Shown: positions 33,788 through 46,434 of the stretch, one piece after another
How the letters are laid out: each line of letters begins with the position of its first letter
Numbering within the stretch: the stretch's first letter is position 1
Assembly: GCA_039111635.1 (NCBI GenBank)
Contig: JBCAQO010000004.1
Span: 2,790,001 to 2,854,000 of the forward strand
Origin: Heterobasidion occidentale
Lineage: Eukaryota > Basidiomycota > Agaricomycetes > Russulales > Bondarzewiaceae
Reading direction: 5' to 3'
DNA: 64,000 nucleotides
Notes under the pieces: model-generated
The model's input: only the letters and a program-made list of their open reading frames with translations
Database searches by the model: none
What the model was told of the DNA's origin: nothing
Translations under genes and position numbers: made by a program

Positions 33788-34884
33788 TCTCAGTCTGAGC
33801 TAGTCTCACTCCAAGACCGCTAACCTTCACGTGGTGAAGGTTCGGCGTTCAGGAGGGGGTCGGTCGAGCCCAAGTCTGAGCTGCGAGTCCTGAGTCGGCC
33901 AGTAAAAGACTTCTGGCCGAAGAAACAAGGGTCGTGTGCCGATATTTACAGTGAAAATTGCGTGCTTTGGCTTCCTGAGCTTCCAGTGTTCCACAACTCG
34001 GCGGGCGCAACGAGCTACAACGAGGATAATCTTGATAGCTTGATTACTCAAGTACTCAAGCATGGCCGAGGATTGTCTGAATGACATAAACTGTGACATA
34101 GTATCGAGAGCATGTCGGCAATGTCCGTAAAGACATCCAATTGATTGGGCACTGTGAAATTAGTCTCCCGATTCTCCTTCAACCTCCGACTTGGTCTCCG
34201 GATATGTGAAGCCCCCGATCACCTCCGGGATCCCACGTTGTCTACTGAATCGCTGACCATCTCCGTCTCGACCCTGGCTGTTCTTTCAACTTCCTCTCGA
34301 CGAGCCACGAAAGGCCACGAATCTATCATCACTAGCCTCTTTAGCTTTGCTCGATCGATATTTCTTCTCTGTTGGTCAACAATCTGTGGCCGATCAGCTC
34401 GATGAGAGGCGATCGGACGTGTGGTGTCCTCCGTATGGGCAGAACAAGAAGTAAATAGGTGAGTACGATCGGGATAACAACTGGCGACGGACTCATATCA
34501 GTCTCCAACGGCTCTCCGGCTTGAAGTTTTGAGATTTCGTCAAGGGGTGCTGCGCTGATCCGTCTTCGTCTTAAAGCTCGACAGGTGTTTTGCTTCGACT
34601 CTACATCGATAGGCTCTGAGCTCCTTGCGACGCCCTACAATTTGAGTCCTTGGTCTTTCGGAGCCACCCTGTCTTCTCTCTCCCCCAATACACTTTCCGA
34701 TATACCGGTCAATTCATCAGGTCTCTGATTGGGGGGCTAATCCTGTATACATGAGACTCTGTAAAGTGTCTTCAACAGCTCCCAGAAGTTTGGTGCGGGG
34801 CTTGGTAACAGGAAATGCATGTCCCTTTAGAACATCTAATGGCACAGATCATTCCTTGCACCCTTCCTAACACAAGCAGCGAGT
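33788..34884. other. gene-poor segment with short frames
   Basis: A 90-codon minus-strand frame at 33827-34099 (MSQFMSFRQSSAMLEYL) and an 86-codon plus-strand frame at 34145-34405 are the longest. Neither is recognised. The region may hold decayed genes. Confidence 0.4.
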
Positions 34885-35260
34885 CCAAGCATGCCTCTTG
34901 TCAAGGCTATGAGGCCATCCTTCGTCTTGAGGTCAGGAATGCGGATGCGTGGTGATTTAATACGATGACTAGGGCATATCACCACAGACCCTCTTTCAGC
35001 ACCATCGAACAACCGTAGGTATCGGCCTGCTCTAACAATTCAAGCCAGTCATCCTTGACCTCGACTTCGAGTTTGGTCTCGCTGTAAGGTATCTTTTCAT
35101 GTATTTGACCTTCCTGTGACACTTGACAAAATATGGCTCGTGAGCAATGAGAGGCTCAGGCGCTGTATCAGCTGCTCAGCGTCCTCAGCTCCAAATTTCT
35201 GCGGGAGGCTCACTGATACTTCCATGCCACAAGCAACCAGTCTCCAAGATCGGATAATCT
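34885..35260 (-). pseudogene. decayed coding stretch, possibly F-box-like
   Basis: On the minus strand successive frames read MEVSVSLPQKFGAEDAEQLI, then KIPYSETKLEVEVKDDW and LELLEQADTYGCSMVLKEGL before a stop, then RIKSPRIRIPDLKTKDGLI, ALTRGMLGLAACVRK. The pieces look like real protein in a consistent order but need frame changes and stop read-through. The composition recalls C-terminal parts of fungal F-box proteins; that family call is a guess. Confidence 0.25.
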
Positions 35261-35792
35261 GAGAGAGACACAGTGAAACGACTTTTTCAGTGAAGTTCGA
35301 ACTAAGTTAGAGGTGTAGGGTCTTCGCTGAGCGCATGGGCGAACCAGGCGGTCGTCGTCTATTATGAGCAAGCACGGACGTTCTAGTCATCATCTTGGAT
35401 AGCAAAGGTACCGAACAATGCGATTCAGGTCTTGTGGGTCCCTGAGGCTGATGGAGACCCGAGCGCTCATTACGACGATTGGTGTACGCGGTAGGTTCTA
35501 CTTTGGTGTCTTTGTGTGCAGCCTCTTTCATACGTACGAACAGCGGCTCTTTGTTGAACAATTCTACAGATCATCTTTTTGATCGCTACCAGATTTGACT
35601 GGAGTTTCAGCCAGTGAACAGCGTGCGATAAGTCACCAGCAGTGCGGTGCCCACGTGGCGGACGCGTTACGCCCACGCGCCGCTCAGCCAAGGTCCGAAA
35701 GTGACTGCACTGCATCCCGTCTCCTCTCTCCTCTCTCCTCTCTTGACCGCCATCCACCACCTCTACATTCAAATCGACGCAAGTTTACAACA
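35261..35792. other. intergenic, promoter of the transporter gene
   Basis: Overlapping short frames on both strands without conservation. A CTCTCC repeat (about 35719-35742) lies 50-75 bases before the start codon and may be a pyrimidine-rich promoter element. Confidence 0.4.
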
Positions 35793-38777
35793 ATGACATC
35801 CCCTAGCATACCGGTAAACATTAGCAGTCCCCGAATATCTCGTGTCGGGCTCGACGGCACACCCAGCGGAAGTCCCGCACTTACGGGCACACCAGACTTG
35901 CGCGCAATTCGCGCTCAATACGCCGGCACACCACCGCTGCCAAATATTCCACCACGCTCATCAACATCTGTCTCTGGCAGTGTTACTCCTCGCGCCTCAG
36001 AACCTCTCATCGGGCGCAGTTCTACACCGATTCCAGTCTCAGCCTCCCCAATTGGCGGTATCAGCGCACGCAGGCCCGGCGTTCAGGGTTCATCTAACGG
36101 GGGAACACCCGCGAGCGGAGGAGATGCAAACACATTCGCTGTGGACCTTGACGACTTGCCTGATGAGGAGAAGGCGAAGATCCTGCGGCGGCATCTTGTT
36201 TCTCGGAATGTGCGCTCAGGCAGTGGGTCAGATGGCGGCGTGTCGAGGAGGAGCTCGGCAGGTCAGATGCGCGGATTGCGGAGAGAGGATACGGAGCAAT
36301 TTCCAGTGCCGTATCATGCCCTGGGCGCTGATGTGACGTGCGTCTCTTGCCATGTCTCTTCACATTCAAAAATGGAGTAGACTCTGCGCTGGTGCTGATC
36401 TTTGATCATGGGGACGTAGGCATGATATCTACAAATGGCAAGCGGATCAACGGCGACAAACGCGCCCTCGTGCAGCGTCGTTCGCCGGGTCGACTGCAGC
36501 AGCGCCAGATCCTGCCTTCGAGCACATCCACGAGCCAGGAGGGTTCCGCCGTAATTACTTGATGCTCCATGCGGGAGGTGCTCAGAGTGAAGAACCTCAT
36601 ATGATTCGGAACTTTATCGACTTTTTGTACATGTTTGGGCACTTTGTGAGCTTTATTCAACCATCCACATTTGGTTTGATACTGAGATATATTCAAGGCT
36701 GGCGAAGACTTGGAGGAGATTGAAGAGGAGGATGAGGAGAGTGAAGGAGCCGAGGAAAATGACATCGAGGAGAGGGAGGTGAGACTCGATGATGATACGC
36801 TTTTAGGCGGTCGAGACGTTGGCCCATCGCGACCTTTCGAGGTGCGGGATGTGGAGGATGGGACGGCTCCGACGTTGCGTGTCCACTCTATCGAATCTGC
36901 GAAACTTGTTCACGATGAGAATACCCCATTGTTGGAGCGTTCTAAATCCCGCTCCCACTCGAGGCGGAGACGAATGAGCGTTGGGCCGCATGGGGACGCA
37001 ACAGTCGGGCAGGCGATACTTATGGCATGTCGAACATCCTTCATGCTTCATGGTGGCTCGAATGTTGACTGTGATACTATAGCTACTCAAGTCTTTTGTT
37101 GGCACAGGCGTGCTGTTCCTTGGCAAAGCGTGAGGTTTCCACTTTGATCCTTGTAACAGCGTATCCACAAATGTTTGGAACTTCCTTTGCCTAACTCTTG
37201 TGTCATACCCTCAGGTTCTTCAATGGCGGGATATTGTTCTCAGCTATCACCATCTCCGTCATCGCCCTCATTTCGTTATACTCCTTCCTTCTGCTCGTAC
37301 AGACTAAGTTTGCCGTGTCAGGAAGCTTTGGAGGTACGTATCATATATACTTCTCTATACGTTCAAGAATTTGACTGCGCGTGAAACACAGACCTTGGAG
37401 GCAAATTATACGGCCCGTGGATGCGGTACATGATTCTATCTTCGATCACGATCTCGCAAATTGGCTTCGTAGCCGCGTACACAATCTTCGTTGCGGAGAA
37501 CCTGCGAGCGTTCGCCGCTGCCGCAACGCACTGTGCCGCTCTGATTCCTACGCGCACGCTCATTATTGCACAGCTTGTAGTCTTCCTCCCCCTCGCGCTT
37601 ATCCGCAGCCTCGCGAAGCTCAGCACAGCCGCGCTTGTCGCAGATGCGTTCATCCTCGCGGGTCTGGTGTACATTTTCGGCAGTGAATTCGCAGTCATCG
37701 CTGCGCGCGGTGTTGCGAAGGTCGAATTGTTCAATCCGAAGGATTTCCCGCTTTTAATTGGAACGGCGGTGTTTTCGTTCGAGGGGATCGGTTTGGTATG
37801 ACTTTGATTCATCGGATCGTCTGCTGTTGCTGATGTTTCAACTATACGCACAGGTCATCCCGATCACCGACTCTATGCGCGAGCCGCACAAGTTCCCTGC
37901 AGTTCTCTCGGGTGTGATGATATTCCTCCTTGGTTCGTTCTCCCTCACCTCTTCACTCTTCACTGTGCACATCACTAATACCGCTCCCCATCTAGTCCTC
38001 TTCGGCGGTGCGGGCGCGCTCTCCTACCTCGCCTTTGGATCGGACGTCCAAACCGTCGTGCTCGTCAACCTCGACTCGCGGCGCCCGCTACCCAAGCCGT
38101 CCAGTTCCTCTACTCGCTTGCGATCCTGCTCTCCGTCCCGCTACAGCTCTTTCCGGCGGTGCGCATCATGGAAAACGCACTGTTCGGGCAGAGGCGCTCG
38201 GGCAAGGCCGCCCCGCGCGTCAAGTGGGCGAAGAACGCGTTCCGCGCGGCCGTCGTGCTTGGATGCACTGCGCTCAGCTGGGCGGGCGCCGCGGACTTGG
38301 ACAAGTTCGTCGCGTTCGTGGGGAGCTTTGCGTGGTACGTCGGGGCTTTCATCGCCGCTATCTTCATCGCCATCTATGACGGTCTTCCATGCTGTTTCAC
38401 GAGCGCTGAGAACCGTTTCTGGATACAGCGTGCCACTGTGCTATGTCTACCCACCGATGCTCCACTACAAGGCCTGCGCCCGCACGCGGAGACAGAAAGT
38501 GGCCGATATTGCGCTCATGGTATTCGGTACTATCGCTGCGGCGTACACGACTATCCAAACAGTCCGAGTGCGTACTGCTCTCCTGTCCGTATTTTGCTCC
38601 GTGCTAAAATTTATCTTGCTCTTCATTCGTTGAACCACATCCATCTTCCGTCTTGCTTGCTTCCACTGTTTCTCTTCCGGCTCTCAGCTCATGGCCGCAC
38701 CAGAGCCTGCCGCGCCTCCTCAGTTGGGTAACTGCGAGTCCGGAGACGGTCACGGGTTCAATATGCTTGGGCTCTAG
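35793..38777 (+). CDS. vacuolar amino-acid transporter, Avt3/Avt4-like
   Basis: A long Ser/Pro-rich and acidic cytosolic N-terminal region (MTSPSIPVNISSPRISRVGL; DDLPDEEKAKILRRHLVSRN; HDIYKWQADQRRQ; a GEDLEEIEEEDEESEGAEEN stretch) precedes the AAAP-family core. Transmembrane segments follow, starting at AILM-LLKSFVGTGVLFLGKA, FFNGGILFSAITISVIALIS and MILSSITISQIGFVAAYTIF, and later QFLYSLAILLSVPLQLFPAV and a last helix near IALMVFGTIAAAYTTI. Avt3/Avt4 export neutral and basic amino acids from the vacuole; their long N-terminus is typical. One intron uses GC-AG (GC at 37025, AG at 37081-37082). At about 38071-38090 the frame changes between NLDS and ATQAVQFLYS, fitting one missing base in a GC-rich run. 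The end at 38777 follows an intron that joins TTIQTVR to LMAAPEP. Confidence 0.9.
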
Positions 38778-40345
38778 GAGCAGGGCGGAGGGAGCCTGAG
38801 ACGGTGAGGGCCGCTCATGTGGGTTGCTCTCAGGCAGGCAGTGTGCAGGGAAGGAACCCCGTAGCGGTGTGGGTGCGTGTTGCCATGACCTCGCGCGGAT
38901 CGGCCCCTCACGGTGCGGTCGCGTTGGTGCGGGGGGAAGGAGCTTGAATTTGAGAATCTTTTCCTGTCCTGTCTTGTCTATCCACGCGTTCGTTTCATCC
39001 TTCGCATAGTATCGCATCGCGCATCGCACGGATATAACATTTCATCTGATTGCATATTTTCAGTTTCGTTCATGTGAGTGTAGATACTTCCTGTGCGCAG
39101 GATGTGTGCGGCTCGTGATCGGGGGTGGGTTCGTCATGGCGATTCATCTCGTCTACACGATCGTGGGACCATAGTCGATGGTGGCTAGATATATGTGTGT
39201 GCTGCATGCTGCGTGTTTCATACCTACCTACATGTTCCAATCTAATGCGTGTGCAACTCAACAGCGACGACTCGCGGTATACTCGCTGCTGATCGTCGAT
39301 CGATGGATCGTGGTCAGTGCCATTTCTATGCTCGTCGCATTTTCTTGGCCATGGCGCTGAGGCAATTTTCATCCCCGAGTTCCAGCGGAGGCTGTCGTGG
39401 GACAAGTTCGCGAGTGCTTCGGTCTTTAGGGCGATATTTCTGGTTAGCACTACGGATCTCTTGCTGAGCGCGTTTCACTGGAATTTATCGAGATGCACGT
39501 AACAATCAGATCAGATGGGCAAGGTATCTTACGCAGGCATCAGGGAGCGGGGCGCTGCTTGCAGTGAGCAGAGGTCTACGTCGGTAAAGTTTTTCTGCCT
39601 GAAGGGTAGAGCTACGCAGAGTGAGAAAAATTGAAAAGGGATCTAGCGGCCAAGCACAGATCGGTGTGGGTGAGAGAGTGAAAGGCGAGCTGAGCTAGCC
39701 TGGCTCGACGTCTTATGTAGCGGGCTGCGGAGGAAGTGTGGATGGAAGCACGCTCGCGGAGTGCGAACCACGAGGTCCGGTAACGCCCGCCGACCATCAC
39801 TGCGGCTTCCTGCCCTCCCCTCTGCCTCCGACCAAGCGTTTTCCGTCACGGCCGAGGCGACGGAACACGCAATGCGAACAGAACAGGACGGCTTGTTTTC
39901 CGCTCATGCTCAAGGTCAGATCAGGTTCGGGATTACATAGGCTTCTAAATGGCCCCTGCCACGCGTATAAAGCATGCTGGGGCAGCCCCCGCACGCGCAC
40001 GCGCTTGCATGCTGGCGCCAGGCCGTAAGTGATCCTGGTCGCAAATAACGAGTAAGCTGCAGGAACTGTATCCGCGCAACGATCCAGAACCGTCCAAAGA
40101 ATCTCCAGGCTGCAACGTTGCGTCCCTGCGCTCTGCCGTGCGTTGCCCGCTTTATATCCTCCTCCCTCATGTACCCACAGTCTCTGCTTTTGAATCCGTA
40201 CTTACTTCACTCTCTATCTAGTCGACTTACTCCTGCGCTGAGTCGTAGGGAGTTGCACAGTCGCCCGTCGTCGTGTCTGCCCGGCACTTGACCGATTTGG
40301 CATCCCATCACCACCGCGTTCTCCTCCCACACAATTGTTGCCATC
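38778..40345. other. long intergenic region and promoter of the 40.3-kb gene
   Basis: About 1.6 kb without a supported gene; frames on both strands are short and overlap each other. TATA-like sequences occur near 39963 (TATAAAG) and 40151 (TTTATAT). Nothing else recognised. Confidence 0.45.
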
Positions 40346-43300
40346 ATGTCAACAAGTGAACTCCCGGGGTTCAACTTTGCGCTTTCGCTGCCATCCCCGA
40401 CAACCTCACCTTTCGCATGTACTTTCCCCTCTCCACCTGCATCGCCATTACGCTCTACATCGTCGACCCCGTCGCCATCACCACTTCGTTCGTCTTTTCC
40501 ATCTCTATCCTTCCCGCGCGCTTCATCGCTCCCATTCTCAGCGCCAAATTCCGCGTCGGTACCAGGGGCGATCCCGACGTCAACCCTAACCCCACTAGCG
40601 TCTATCCCTGACGCGCCGGCACAACGCGTCGTCCGCAAGCCTGCTGGGGTGACGGTCGCAGGGCCTCCTCCCGCCTTTCCGTATAATGCGCGTTACCCTC
40701 CTCCAGATCCCACCGATCCGTTTGCGCCGCTCTCGGTCCTGCGGAGCAGGACGTCCAGCACGTGCCCACCGACGCCTGCCTCCGTGCAGCCCCCAGCTCC
40801 GTATGCTTCTCCAAATAGGATACCATTCGGCAGAGGGGACGGTACAGAAAGCGATGCAAGCACGAGCGTGAGCACGAGGAGGCGTAAGCGGTCTGCGTTC
40901 GATTTTGGGCTGCTGCCGTTCCCGAAGGACGAGCGGGAAAGAGAGAAGGGGCGAGAGAGGGAGCAAGGACGCACGTTTGCGCTCACGCGGGGGTTTGGGC
41001 CTAGCTTCGGTGCGGGGACCTCGCGCGCGTCGTTGCCCCTCGTCGCACAGATAGAGATGCAGACGCAGGATCAGTACATGTCTGACCAGGAGGTACGGGC
41101 CTCGCGGCGAACGAGCGCGGGCCTCGCGGACCGTCACGGATACGATTCAGACGGGCTGCATCCGGCATGGGATCAAGATCGAACCCATCTCGGTCGGCAC
41201 GTCGGCGCTGCACGCCAGCTATCAACGACGGGTCCTGATCCTCGCCGGCGCTCGCATTCGGCGTTTGCGGCCCCGCTCCGGCCACGCCCTGCGTCGGTCG
41301 CCGTGTCGCCGTCCGTGTCTGCGTCGTCGTCGTCGGGCTCGGGGCCGAGGCTGGCGCTCATCGCGGCCTCGGCGTCGAGGTCTGAGAGTGATTCGTCCGA
41401 CTCTGCCGACTGGTCGCTCGCAGATCCCGTGATGCCGCCGATACTCCCTTGGTTGCCGTCCGGACTCGAGCGCAAGCTGGACGGCCCGCGAGCATCGGCT
41501 GTAAAGCGGGAATCGTTCGTCCACGTTCGAGGTGGCAAGGCCTCGAGGCATTCGTCCGCGTCATCGATTTCATCAACCTCGCTCTATTCGACGCGTGCGC
41601 TTTCCGCGGCTTCATCTGCCTCTTCGTCTGCCCCTGCGTCCGCTGCTTTTAGCGTGTCTGTGAAACTGAGCTCTCAGGATCAAGATCAGGATCAAAATTC
41701 AGATCAACAACAAGACCCTTTTTCCATTTCTCCTCATGCTCGTCAGCTGTATCAGTACAAGGATCAAGACCCGAAGCAGCAAGACTTGTATCAGCATCAA
41801 CATCACCCATCGAATTCATCTAATCATGTGCCCTCTGTTGCTGTCGCTCCAAACACGTTCATCGCACCACCTGCCTTGGTGCAGCGTCCCACGCCTGCTG
41901 TGGTGGACGCTCCACCACTCCCCTCCACGCGTCCACCCTCTCCTCGGATCGCGTCTGTACCCATGTTCACGCCCTCTGCATTTGCAATAACGCCCTTTGC
42001 ACCCGCAACAACGCCCTCTCAACTATCATCTGCGCCTGAGCCTACATCTCTCCCCGTAGCTGTATCTGTACCCGCATCCGCATCTGCATCTGTATCCGCG
42101 TTGACATCGGTTGCCACAGCATCTACCTCCCACAGCATCGCCGAGAGCAACTGTCAGATCGAGCTCAAGCTAGACGTGCACGCATCTGCTCCAGCCGACG
42201 CTGACACCGCCGCACTCTTTGCTTCGGCCGCTGTTTCTCTCACCTCTACCGAGGGGCGTCGCCTTCATATACTCCAGGTTGACCCTCCACCGCCACCTAG
42301 CACCTCAGCGTCGAACATTGTCGCTCCTGTTCTCTTTGGAGCGCGCGTTCCCGTCTCAACCTCTGCTGCGGCCGTGTCACCGCCTGCTCGGGTTCGCACC
42401 CCCATTTACCTTCCCTTACCGGTGCCCTCTCCGGTACCTCAGCTCTCGAAACGTCATTCTTCTCCTCCTGCCTCGCTTGCCGACCACTTCTTCGTCGACA
42501 GCCCCACTCCAAATTCCGTTCACACGACTACACACATCATCACCGCCACTCCTGCAGAGAACCAGAAGCCAAGGCAGGCGCACAGCCCTACGCCGACGCC
42601 GCCGCTATCTAGGTTAAACTCGAAGATGCGTGCTGTCAGTATGGACAACTTGAGACTCAAGAGCAGTTCGCCAGCTTTTTTCTCGTTGTCTAAGCCCTCT
42701 TCGGCCCTTGTTTCTGCAACACCCGCCCGCGGCACGAACACCGGCAATGACGTCAAGGCAAGGACTGGGACCGATGAAAAGATGACAGCGCGGGCGAATC
42801 GTAAGTCGATCTCTGGAATGTCAATCTCGTCGCCTCTCCCTTCTTCGCTACCCGTACCCATGCCTGTGATGTCTCGATCACCCACGCCGTCTCAGCCCAC
42901 CGTCGACATCATCTCCATTACTGCTCCTTCCATCCCTTCCACCATCAACAGCGTTTCGCGTGCTTCAAGCCCGGCACCGACGCCCCTCCCAAAGGGTGCA
43001 GCACCGCCCCGTCTGCATCAACAGAACAAGCAGGAGCAGCAGTATTCTGCACCCCCACTTCTCGCCCGCTCCCGCACTCTTTCGTTTGCTTCCCGCCTGC
43101 GCAGGACCAGTCAGAACGCGAGTCACAGCCCCAGTCCTGTTCCCAGCATCAGTGCTAGTGTTACAGGCGCACAACACGCACAGAGGACTAGAGCCGAGAC
43201 GCAGCTCCACAGAGCCACGAATCCCGCCCGCACAACAACCCCTGCGACGATCACTGAATCGGTCCGAAGTACGCTGCCCCAGAGCACCGCGACGAGCCGC

Positions 43301-44987
43301 AACCCGACTCCAATTCCCGCTCTGCATTCTCGTTCGCAGATTCCCGCATACGCACATTCCTATCTCTCGGCACAACCGAGCACTCCACATACTCACTTGG
43401 ATGATCACGTAACCCCCTTCCAAGGTGATGCGCTCCCTGCGCACGCACAGCTCGCCGCCGCCGCCGCACTTCCCGTCATCGCTGAGAGTGGCGTGCGCAT
43501 CCCTTTTGGTGATCTATGGGCAGATGCGCGAACGGTCGTGTTGTTCATCCGTCACTTTTGGTGAGTCGAGTTTGCCTCGGGCATGTTTGTGGAACACCGT
43601 TGACTTTTTTATTCTCTCAATTTAGGTGTCCACTGTGTCAGGATTATCTGTTTTCTGTTGCGCGAGAAGTGGAATATACGCGGTTGCGCGCCGCTGGCGT
43701 CCGGCTTATCATTGTGGGTTGTGGATCGTATGGGCTGATCAAATCGTATCGACGTATGTCATCCTTTCTCTCATCTTGTATAACACTGCCTCACGATCCT
43801 CCCTTCCTTCTGTTTCGTTTTGGGTATGCTTGTCCTTCAGAGATCTTCCACATGCCGTATCCGATCTACACTGACCCTTCTCTGCGCCTGCACCGCGCCC
43901 TCGGGATGACACTCCGCGCCTCTCCTTCTAATTCCCCTTCCACTCCCAATTTCCCTCATATTTCTCCTCCTCCCACCACCGCTCATTCTACGCACCCTTC
44001 CGCTCCTTCATTTCCTTTTTCTTCCTCTGATTCACAGACTAAGCAGAACTATGTAAAGCACGGCCTAATGAGTGGGTTCGCGATGGTTGTGCGCCACGCG
44101 CTGCGCGTCGGTATGCCGGTATGGGAGCGCGGGGGCGATGCGGCGCAACTCGGGGGCGAGTTCGTGTTAGGTCCTGGGTGCGTACTCTTGACTTGGTTCC
44201 CGTCGTTCTTAGAGTTTTGTTCCTAACGTTTCTTCGTTCGTCTCGGTACTCGCATTGCAGGTTGACGTGCATGTACGCGCACAGGATGCGCACGCGCCGT
44301 GGGCATGAGCCTATTCTGACCGTTCTCAGCGCAGCAGGCGTGTCTTTGCCGCACTGGCATGTCGCATCCGCGGCGTCCTCCGCCATCTCTGCCACTTCCA
44401 CTTCCACGAGCTCTTCTGTATCAACCACGCGGAATCATGTCGTGCTCGACGAGCAAGAAGCCCACTGGATGGCCGCGCGCCGACGCAGCCTCGCGCGCAT
44501 GCGGTCTCGGAAGGCTAAGCGGCGTGGAGAGATCGCGGCGTTCGATGACTACGATTCTGAAGACGTGAACGGGGGCGACTACGAGTATGCGATGTACGAG
44601 GAGGGAGAGGCGGGGGAGGAAGTCGTTTTGATCGAGAGAAAGAGCGTGGACGCGAAGGAGGCCAGTCGTGAGGTGGAGATGGGAATGAGGAAACGGAACG
44701 AAACTTGGGAGGGGAAGATACTGTCCATCGTTCCTGAGGAGGCTGGGACGGCCATCAGCAGCACGCGAAACAGCAGTCTTGTCGCTGAGGACGGGCAGAC
44801 TATCGACGGGGACTCGAATTCGGACGAATCAGGGGTGATAGTCGGTCCACTGGCGCGTGGGGGGAGGGGGGACATGGACAACAATCAGGAGGGCCGATGG
44901 GTTGCGGATGCAGATGGGCTTGTGAAGAGGGCAGGTGGCGAGGGCGAGGGTGAGGGCGTGAAAGAGATCCGCGGTTGTGCGATGTGA
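40346..44987 (+). CDS. PRXL2/AhpC-TSA-like thioredoxin-fold protein with giant disordered head
   Basis: Four exons (40346-43560, 43626-43753, 43841-44177, 44261-44987) give an intact 1,468-residue frame. The first ~1,030 residues are Ser/Pro/Ala/Thr-rich low complexity with Asp/Gln repeats. The conserved domain starts near residue 1,040 (LPVIAESGVRIPFGDLWADA) and shows TVVLFIRHFWCPLCQDYL with a CPLC active-site-like motif, GVRLIIVGCGSYGLIKSYR, PYPIYTDPSLRLHRALG, KHGLMSGFAMVVRHALR, LGGEFVLGPGLTCMYAHRMR. This matches the AhpC/TSA antioxidant (AAED1/PRXL2) family. After it comes a Ser/Glu-rich tail of about 200 residues. The family is thought to have redox activity; the head suggests scaffolding or regulation (inference). 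A piece of its last exon recurs at 31.1-31.2 kb. Confidence 0.86.
41674..41806 (+). repeat. Asp/Gln-coding short repeat
   Basis: Imperfect GATCAGGATCAA-type units inside the head of the 40.3-kb gene, coding runs such as SSQDQDQDQNSDQQQD and YKDQDPKQQDLYQHQHH. Confidence 0.6.
42061..42100 (+). repeat. hexanucleotide repeat GCATCT/GTATCC type
   Basis: Imperfect six-base units coding Val/Ala-Ser dipeptides within the disordered head of the 40.3-kb gene. Confidence 0.55.
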
Positions 44988-46434
44988 GTGCTTTAATCTT
45001 GATGATGGTCCAATGTCAATGTCTCGTCTGTATATATATCGCGTTGTCATGCTTTGGTACCAGGTTTGCACAGATATATCTATACATCTATATATCGCAT
45101 ACTTAACTATCGAGTGGAATTATACAAGGCAATCCCTCTCGAATACATTTCACCTCATCATAAGACCACCTAACGGCTGATACCTCCTGAAGTCACTCTG
45201 GACGGATCCAAAATCCTGGCATCGCTGAATTGATCGTATAATCTCCCAAATTCTACCCTAGCCAGAATTGGGACGGTGGGAGTCCTAGCCCCCCCCTCCA
45301 GCTTACAATTGTGGAAGGAAGGGTACTTGAGAAACGACAGAATGGTTTTACTAGTGCCGATGCGGCATTCAAACTACTGGAAGAATCTGGCCCTTAGAGG
45401 CCTGTGGAAGTCATCCACTGGCAAGTTCCAAGTAGGGTTCAATGAGTCCTGACCCAGCGCTCGATTCAATTCCCATCGACATCAGGTCCAAAGACCAATG
45501 AAGAACTACCTGGCATTGTTGTCCATCACGCGGTACACAATTACCTTATGTACCATACCTTTATGGCTGATGACGTTGTCGAGCGATCCAAAATTTCTGC
45601 AGAACAGTTATATCATGTTAACAAGTACAACATTTGTCGCAGCCTATTGTGTACAATGGACGTTGAACTCATCACACTAAGGGCAAGTCAATTGACCAAA
45701 CGTATTGGAGACGCAGTTATCTATGTCATTCAGTCGTCATTTAATGATATGGGCTCATATTTTGGACGGGCAAATGGCTCACTCAGGTCTATAGAAGTAC
45801 GACCTCCATTCGGGCCGCAAGTGCAGATGAGGGTGGATGGCTGAGTTAAGGAGCAACTGCTGCATGACCGAAAATAATTGCCGCTTCACATATATTTTGA
45901 TCAGCATATCATAACTTTCGTAACGGACTTGTGTAGGAAGCACGCACTTAACGGCACACTCAAGGTTACCGCCACTGTTGACGACGCAATCGTTCAAGTC
46001 AATGCTTGTGGCGAACGTGTTGCCCTTGCCGTCCCCGCAATTCGCAGAGAGGGTATGTCCGCTCTGGAGTGATATTCCACTGCAGCTTGATGAGAAATCT
46101 GCAACCGAGCAGGGTCAATGGTCGCTGAGGAGGAAGAGTCAAGGAAAATATCATATACTGGTTTCATCTTCAGCTACAACTCGAGTAGGACAGACGATGA
46201 AGATAGCAAGATGGATGGCGGCAACGACGGAGAATTTGTACTGCATCTTGCAAGGGAAGAAGTGCAGTGGGGAGAGGAAATGCATGCAGTTCGCGGTATT
46301 TATACATCTGCGACCACAAAAAAATTGTATCTGACTAGAGAACTGTCAGATGATTCAAATCGAGTGAAATTCACAACGAGCTGTTACGATATACCTCACG
46401 TTTGAGGGCTCGAACATTCGCTTTGCCATCCTAA
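44988..46434. other. gene-poor segment, no gene recognised
   Basis: Starts with TATATA-rich 3' flank of the preceding gene. Plus-strand frames of 95-118 codons at 45548-45844, 45978-46334 and 46118-46405 are not recognised and cannot be joined convincingly. A run of C at about 45290 and otherwise AT-rich text suggest non-coding or decayed sequence. Confidence 0.4.

Noticed and set aside
20474..35260. A biosynthetic gene cluster or new defence system
   Set aside because: The oxidase and reductases are the only metabolic pair; neighbours are housekeeping genes and no core synthase, transporter or pathway regulator is present.
40595..41137. 180-codon and other minus-strand frames inside the 40.3-kb gene
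   Set aside because: Opposite-strand shadows of a long, compositionally biased exon.
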